From: Candidatus Gerdarchaeota archaeon
GTDB lineage: Archaea; Asgardarchaeota; Heimdallarchaeia; JABLTI01
Assembly (NCBI GenBank): GCA_016840945.1
Contig: JAEORJ010000108.1
Span: 1 to 9,482, forward strand
DNA: 9,482 bases
Direction of reading: 5' to 3'
Below are positions 6,392 to 9,482 of the stretch, in pieces. The position numbers and the translations under genes are program-made. Positions within the stretch are counted from its first letter, which is position 1; every line of letters starts with the position of its first letter. Below the pieces are notes generated by a model. That model did not search any database. It was not told where the DNA came from and saw only the letters and a program-made list of their open reading frames with translations.

Positions 6392-6400
6392 AGTATAAAG
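6392..6400 (-). promoter_or_regulatory. Candidate TATA box for the two-helix membrane protein
   Basis: The minus strand reads CTTTATACT. Transcription would begin near 6370, only a few bases before the ATG at 6364, so the message would be nearly leaderless. This fits the lack of a ribosome site in front of that ATG. Confidence 0.4.
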
Positions 6401-6453
6401 ATTAGACATAACTTCTTTTTTAGTTTTTGCTAAAAGTGAATAATCTAAGAAAC

Positions 6454-6463
6454 TATTAAAAAG
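6454..6463 (+). promoter_or_regulatory. Candidate TATA box for the plsY-like gene
   Basis: TATTAAAAAG would place the start of transcription near 6484 and keep the ribosome site within a leader of about 45 bases. A second TATA-like string, TTATAATAA at 6495-6503, would start transcription beyond the ribosome site and so is less likely. Confidence 0.3.
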
Positions 6464-6517
6464 AGCAACACCTTTTTTTAGTACTTAGTAATTGTTATAA
6501 TAATTCAAACAAGAGAT

Positions 6518-6522
6518 AGGAG
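6518..6522 (+). promoter_or_regulatory. Ribosome site of the plsY-like gene
   Basis: AGGAG lies six bases before the ATG at 6529 within AGGAGATAAAG, a strong Shine-Dalgarno site that fixes the start. Confidence 0.65.
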
Positions 6523-6528
6523 ATAAAG

Positions 6529-7215
6529 ATGAATCAATATTTATTAGGTGTACTTCTAGGATTATCAGCTTTGATTATAGGTTATTTATTAGGATCAATA
6601 CCTTTTGCTTGGATAATAGTTAAATTAGTTACAGGACAGGATGTCCGAACAACTGGTTCTGGATCCGTCAGTACACGCAATACCATACGAACAGCAGGTT
6701 ATGGTTGGGCATTAATCACTGCTTCACTTGATGTTAGTAAAGGATTTTTAGCAGCTTTTCTAACCAAATTTTTCATATTCCCTGCTCAAGTATTTCCAAG
6801 CTTTCCTGAATTTACTACCTTGATGGCTGCTTTGGCTGGCGTAGGAGCTTTTGCTGGGCATTTATGGATGCCTTGGATGAAATTCACTGGTGGCAAAGGT
6901 TTTGCAGTATTCTCAGGAGCACTTTTAGTACTCAATCCTTGGGGGATACTTGTTTGGTGGTTAAGCATACCATTATGGCTAATCATAATTAGATATAGTT
7001 ATCTAGCAGGAATTTCTGCAACAGCTTCAGTCGCAATCCTAAACACAATATTTTATGTAACAGATGCGACCTTTTGGAGTGAATGGCCAATATTAGTACA
7101 CGGTTGGGCTTGTGTAGTTATTATCATATTAAAGATGATACCTGATTTCAAGAAAATGCGTACAGGCGAAATCAAACGCTGGCAAGGAATCAAAGTATCG
7201 CAATGGATGAAATAA
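6529..7215 (+). CDS. plsY: PlsY-family glycerol-3-phosphate acyltransferase homologue, divergent
   Basis: A 228-residue polytopic membrane protein of the PlsY family, which in bacteria transfers an acyl group from acyl-phosphate to glycerol 3-phosphate. Matching motifs are GSIP (22-25), DVRTTGSG (38-45), LDVSKG (67-72) and GHLWMPWMKFTGGKG (110-124). Hydrophobic segments lie near 4-34, 56-80, 96-116, 125-150 and 155-205, about the usual topology. Several normally conserved positions differ. The usual GSGNxGxTN reads GSGSVSTRN (43-51). Near the C-terminus the His and Asn of the usual H-x-x-N-i-x-R motif appear as Met 203 and Asp 206. It may therefore be a divergent acyltransferase or act on another substrate. 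Archaea build ether lipids on glycerol 1-phosphate, so a PlsY homologue is unexpected in a standard archaeal pathway. No plsX or plsC is nearby. It is a single-gene unit with a strong ribosome site, ended by a hairpin. Confidence 0.85.
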   Translation: MNQYLLGVLLGLSALIIGYLLGSIPFAWIIVKLVTGQDVRTTGSGSVSTRNTIRTAGYGWALITASLDVSKGFLAAFLTKFFIFPAQVFPSFPEFTTLMAALAGVGAFAGHLWMPWMKFTGGKGFAVFSGALLVLNPWGILVWWLSIPLWLIIIRYSYLAGISATASVAILNTIFYVTDATFWSEWPILVHGWACVVIIILKMIPDFKKMRTGEIKRWQGIKVSQWMK

Positions 7216-7225
7216 AAAAATAATC

Positions 7226-7263
7226 AAATTAGCAGTATCAATTACTGCTAATTTTAGCTTTTT
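7226..7263. terminator. Bidirectional hairpin terminator between convergent genes
   Basis: A perfect 12-base stem, AAATTAGCAGTA (7226-7237) with TACTGCTAATTT (7243-7254), encloses a five-base loop (TCAAT). On the plus strand it is followed by a T5 run (7259-7263). On the minus strand it is followed by a T-rich tract complementary to the A-run at 7214-7220. It lies between the stop codons of the plsY-like gene and the aldo/keto reductase gene and could serve both. Confidence 0.7.
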
Positions 7264-7269
7264 ATTAAT

Positions 7270-8406
7270 TTAAGAAGTCAATATATCGTGAGCAATTTTT
7301 AGCTGTTCAATGATATCGATTTTTTGAGGACATTTTTCTAAGCATTCAGCGCATTCTATGCAAGCTTCAGCATTTTCTCCAGGAGACCAATCTTCTTTGC
7401 CAATTCTGGAGTATGCAAGTTTTGCACGATCTTTTTGGCCATATACTTGATAGGTTATTAGTGCTCTGAAAATAAATGAAATATTTACATTCTGTTTACA
7501 TGGTTCGCAGTATTTGCAACCTGTACATAAAAGATCTGTTAGTGTTTTTATTTTCTCACCTAACTCATTAGCTTTCTTCTTTTGTTCTGGAGTTAATGTT
7601 ACTACTTCTGAATTGGCAGCTTCAAGATTTGAAACAACCATTTCTTCAGAACCCATACCAGAGAGTGCTACAGAAACATTGGGATTTGACCAAACATACT
7701 TCAATGCTAAATCAGCAAAATTTTTCTTTCCGGGAGTAAGGTATTCTTTCAATTCTTCGGGTGGTTCACCAGCTAATCGTCCACCACCAACAGAACCCAT
7801 AATTGCTACACCAAGACCTTTTTTCGCTGCATATTCTATCATTTCTTCGTTTACAATATCTAAAATATTGTATTGCACAAGCATTACTTCAAAGGCATTA
7901 CTATCAATTATTTCCTTTAGTAGTTCAGGTTTGTCATGAAATGAAAATGCTAAATGATTTATTCGTCCATCTTCTTTAGCTTTCTTAGCACTTTCAATGA
8001 GATGTAAATCTTGAACTTTCTTCCAAGTTTTCTCATTCAAAGCATGCAAAAGATAGACATCAATTGTTTTTACACCTAATTTTTCAAGTTGTTTATTTAA
8101 GGTTTCATTGAAATGCTCAGGTTTATTGTAATCGTCAGACCAGACAGGTGCTTTTGTTGCTAAAGTAACTTTTTCCCGATAGCCATCTTTGAGAGCTTTG
8201 CCAACGACAATTTCACTTTCATAATTATGATAATTAAAAGCCGTATCTACGTAATTTACGCCTGCATCGATGCTTTTTCTGATCAACCGAATAGCTTCTT
8301 CATGATCTATTGCTGGTTCTTCAGGTTTCAACGTTGGTAAGCGCATTGCGCCAAACCCAAGAATAGAAACTTTCCTTCCAGTTTTGCCTAATTCTCTATA
8401 TTTCAT
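7270..8406 (-). CDS. Aldo/keto reductase with C-terminal double 4Fe-4S domain (COG1453-type)
   Basis: A 378-residue soluble oxidoreductase. The N-terminal ~290 residues are an aldo/keto reductase barrel. It opens YRELGKTGRKVSILGFGAMRLP and has the catalytic tetrad Asp 54, Tyr 59 (DTAFNYH), Lys 85 (TKAP) and His 121 (LLHA). The C-terminal 85 residues carry two cysteine motifs: C-x2-C-x2-C-x2-C at 294-303 and C-x2-C-x2-C-x3-CP at 349-359, suited to two 4Fe-4S clusters. This architecture is well known in anaerobic archaea and bacteria. It suggests electron exchange with ferredoxin as well as or instead of NAD(P)H; the substrate is unknown. All key residues are intact. The gene follows the sensor-kinase-like gene by 65 bases on the same strand but has its own TATA-like box and no clear ribosome site, so it may be transcribed with little or no leader. 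Confidence 0.93.
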   Translation of the reverse strand: MKYRELGKTGRKVSILGFGAMRLPTLKPEEPAIDHEEAIRLIRKSIDAGVNYVDTAFNYHNYESEIVVGKALKDGYREKVTLATKAPVWSDDYNKPEHFNETLNKQLEKLGVKTIDVYLLHALNEKTWKKVQDLHLIESAKKAKEDGRINHLAFSFHDKPELLKEIIDSNAFEVMLVQYNILDIVNEEMIEYAAKKGLGVAIMGSVGGGRLAGEPPEELKEYLTPGKKNFADLALKYVWSNPNVSVALSGMGSEEMVVSNLEAANSEVVTLTPEQKKKANELGEKIKTLTDLLCTGCKYCEPCKQNVNISFIFRALITYQVYGQKDRAKLAYSRIGKEDWSPGENAEACIECAECLEKCPQKIDIIEQLKIAHDILTS

Positions 8407-8435
8407 TTTACTCTGACAAGTAATTCTATAAAGAT

Positions 8436-8443
8436 TATAAAAT
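8436..8443 (-). promoter_or_regulatory. Candidate TATA box for the aldo/keto reductase gene
   Basis: The minus strand reads TTTTATAA. A start about 25 bases downstream would fall near 8414, leaving a leader of only a few bases before ATG 8406. This agrees with the absence of a ribosome site there. Confidence 0.4.
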
Positions 8444-8471
8444 AGTTACCATAAAATTTGATTAATACTTT

Positions 8472-9482
8472 TTATTCATCATCTTTTTTCTTGGCAATCA
8501 ATTTTTCATAGGTTTTTTTATTTCTTGGTAAGGTAAAAGTAAATGTTGATCCTTTTGATAATCCTTCTGAAAAAGCTGTTACTGTACCACCATGAGCTTC
8601 TACTAAACTTTTCACCACTGTTAATCCCAAGCCAGATCCAGAACTCAATGGATCGACTTTTTCATATTGATCAAAAATACGTTTCAAATCTCTTTTAGCA
8701 ATACCAATGCCATTGTCTTTTATTGATATGCTTACCATATTCTTGTTGAAGTTTTTAGCACTAATTTCAATATTCACATCCATTTCAGTGAATTTTATAG
8801 CATTGATTAGCAAGTTTTTAAGTACCCGTATAATTTGATCTTTATCACAAAAAGCTGTTAATTCTTCAGGAACATTTAGAACAGCTACAAATCCTTTGTC
8901 AATTCCTATTGAACCAATTTCTTTTGTTGTCTCTGAAACTAAATTCCTTACTTTATTATTCTGTGGCTTTAAAGTAAATCCTTGTGTTTCAAGTGTTGAG
9001 AATTCCAAGAAATCCAAAATACTCTTAGAGACATTCTCAAGATTTATGCGCAAATATTCAATTGTTCCCACTATTTCATCATTCATTTCCCCTAATTGTC
9101 CTGATAGGATTTGATCTATTAATTCTCGAGAGTTTCGTAAAGGCTCTAATAATTTTGTTGAGGTTACTTCCACAAAATTTGAACGATCTTTATTTAATTG
9201 TAATAACTTATCATTTAGTTCTTCCAACCTAGTATATGATTCAGCTAGTTCTTCCTCTTGTAAAGCTAATTGTGTGACATCTTCACTTAAAACCAATATT
9301 TCTGATACCTTGTCTTCTTTATCATGTATTGGAACAATTTTCAAACTTATTATTGCAAATGATTCAACTATATCCTCAATTCTTTCTTTAATAATTAATC
9401 TATTAACAGTCGTATTTTCACCATTAAGTCCTTTCTTTAACAATTTTAATAGATCATGATTCTTGATTTTCTCACCTTTCCC
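8472..9482 (-). CDS. PAS/HisKA-like/HATPase sensor protein lacking the phospho-acceptor His (5' end outside window)
   Basis: The frame is open to the right edge, so the N-terminus is missing; a TTG at 9443 is only an internal candidate start. In the 336 visible residues, the first ~80 are the end of a PAS domain (SLKIVPIHDKEDKVSEILVL), followed by a coiled coil. A dimerisation helix follows, in which the usual F-x-x-x-x-SHELRTPL reads FVEVTSTKLLEPL. Histidine is replaced by Thr 109 (codon 9156-9158) and the adjacent acid by Lys. The ATPase domain appears intact: N box NLLINAIKF from 223, DNGIGI at 256-261, F box IFDQYEK, and GSGLGL at 282-287. ATP binding is therefore likely, but classical histidine autophosphorylation is not. 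It may act as a partner or scaffold for another kinase, or as an ATP-dependent sensor. No response regulator is seen in the window. Confidence 0.88.
   Translation of the reverse strand, partial: GKGEKIKNHDLLKLLKKGLNGENTTVNRLIIKERIEDIVESFAIISLKIVPIHDKEDKVSEILVLSEDVTQLALQEEELAESYTRLEELNDKLLQLNKDRSNFVEVTSTKLLEPLRNSRELIDQILSGQLGEMNDEIVGTIEYLRINLENVSKSILDFLEFSTLETQGFTLKPQNNKVRNLVSETTKEIGSIGIDKGFVAVLNVPEELTAFCDKDQIIRVLKNLLINAIKFTEMDVNIEISAKNFNKNMVSISIKDNGIGIAKRDLKRIFDQYEKVDPLSSGSGLGLTVVKSLVEAHGGTVTAFSEGLSKGSTFTFTLPRNKKTYEKLIAKKKDDE

Noticed and set aside
6786..6986. 66-codon minus-strand frame inside the plsY-like gene
   Set aside because: It is opposite conserved PlsY motifs and does not resemble a protein domain.
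7514..7939. 141-codon plus-strand frame opposite the aldo/keto reductase gene
   Set aside because: The opposite strand encodes a reductase with all catalytic residues and cluster cysteines, so this frame is a by-product.
8896..9459. Two short plus-strand frames opposite the sensor-kinase-like gene
   Set aside because: They are Ser/Ile-rich antisense shadows of a gene with clear HATPase motifs.

Overview
The window is an AT-rich, gene-dense stretch of chromosome that looks archaeal, most likely from an Asgard archaeon (possibly a Heimdallarchaeia-like lineage). This assignment is inference. Several starts have TATA-like boxes about 20-35 bases upstream of short leaders, and ribosome sites of the GGTGA/GAGGT type. 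The gene content also fits: a RING-finger protein joined to a helical-repeat region, a longin/roadblock-like multidomain protein, and a COG1453-type aldo/keto reductase with two iron-sulfur clusters. A bacterial-type PlsY homologue is present too. No rRNA, tRNA, CRISPR array, insertion sequence or phage gene is visible.

Layout from left to right. Positions 53-1489 (minus) hold a probable two-gene operon: a six-helix membrane protein of unknown function, then a FlaR/adenylate-kinase-like P-loop protein. Transcribed away from it, at about 1624-2550 (plus), is a protein with HEAT-like helices and a C-terminal RING finger. Its N-terminus seems to begin at a non-standard ATT codon, or else the sequence carries a one-base error there. 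Convergent with it is a 400-residue protein (2605-3807, minus) with a longin-like N-domain, a second alpha/beta domain and a winged-helix-like tail. A 372-base intergenic region (3808-4179) holds overlapping inverted repeats and a T7 run. It ends at an unlisted 49-residue gene (4180-4329, plus). That gene converges on a long all-helical protein of unknown function (4346-6010, minus), which is followed by an 83-residue two-helix membrane protein (6113-6364, minus).

From 6529 to the end: a divergent PlsY-family membrane protein (plus); a strong hairpin lying between convergent genes (7226-7254); an aldo/keto reductase with two 4Fe-4S motifs (7270-8406, minus); and a PAS/HisKA-like/HATPase sensor protein cut off by the right edge (8472-9482, minus). 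In this last protein the phospho-accepting histidine is replaced by threonine.

There is no single obvious pathway; most genes look like single or paired transcription units. The points of most interest are the RING protein with its anomalous start, the histidine-less kinase, the PlsY homologue with altered motifs, the longin-like protein, and the small acidic-tailed 49-residue protein.
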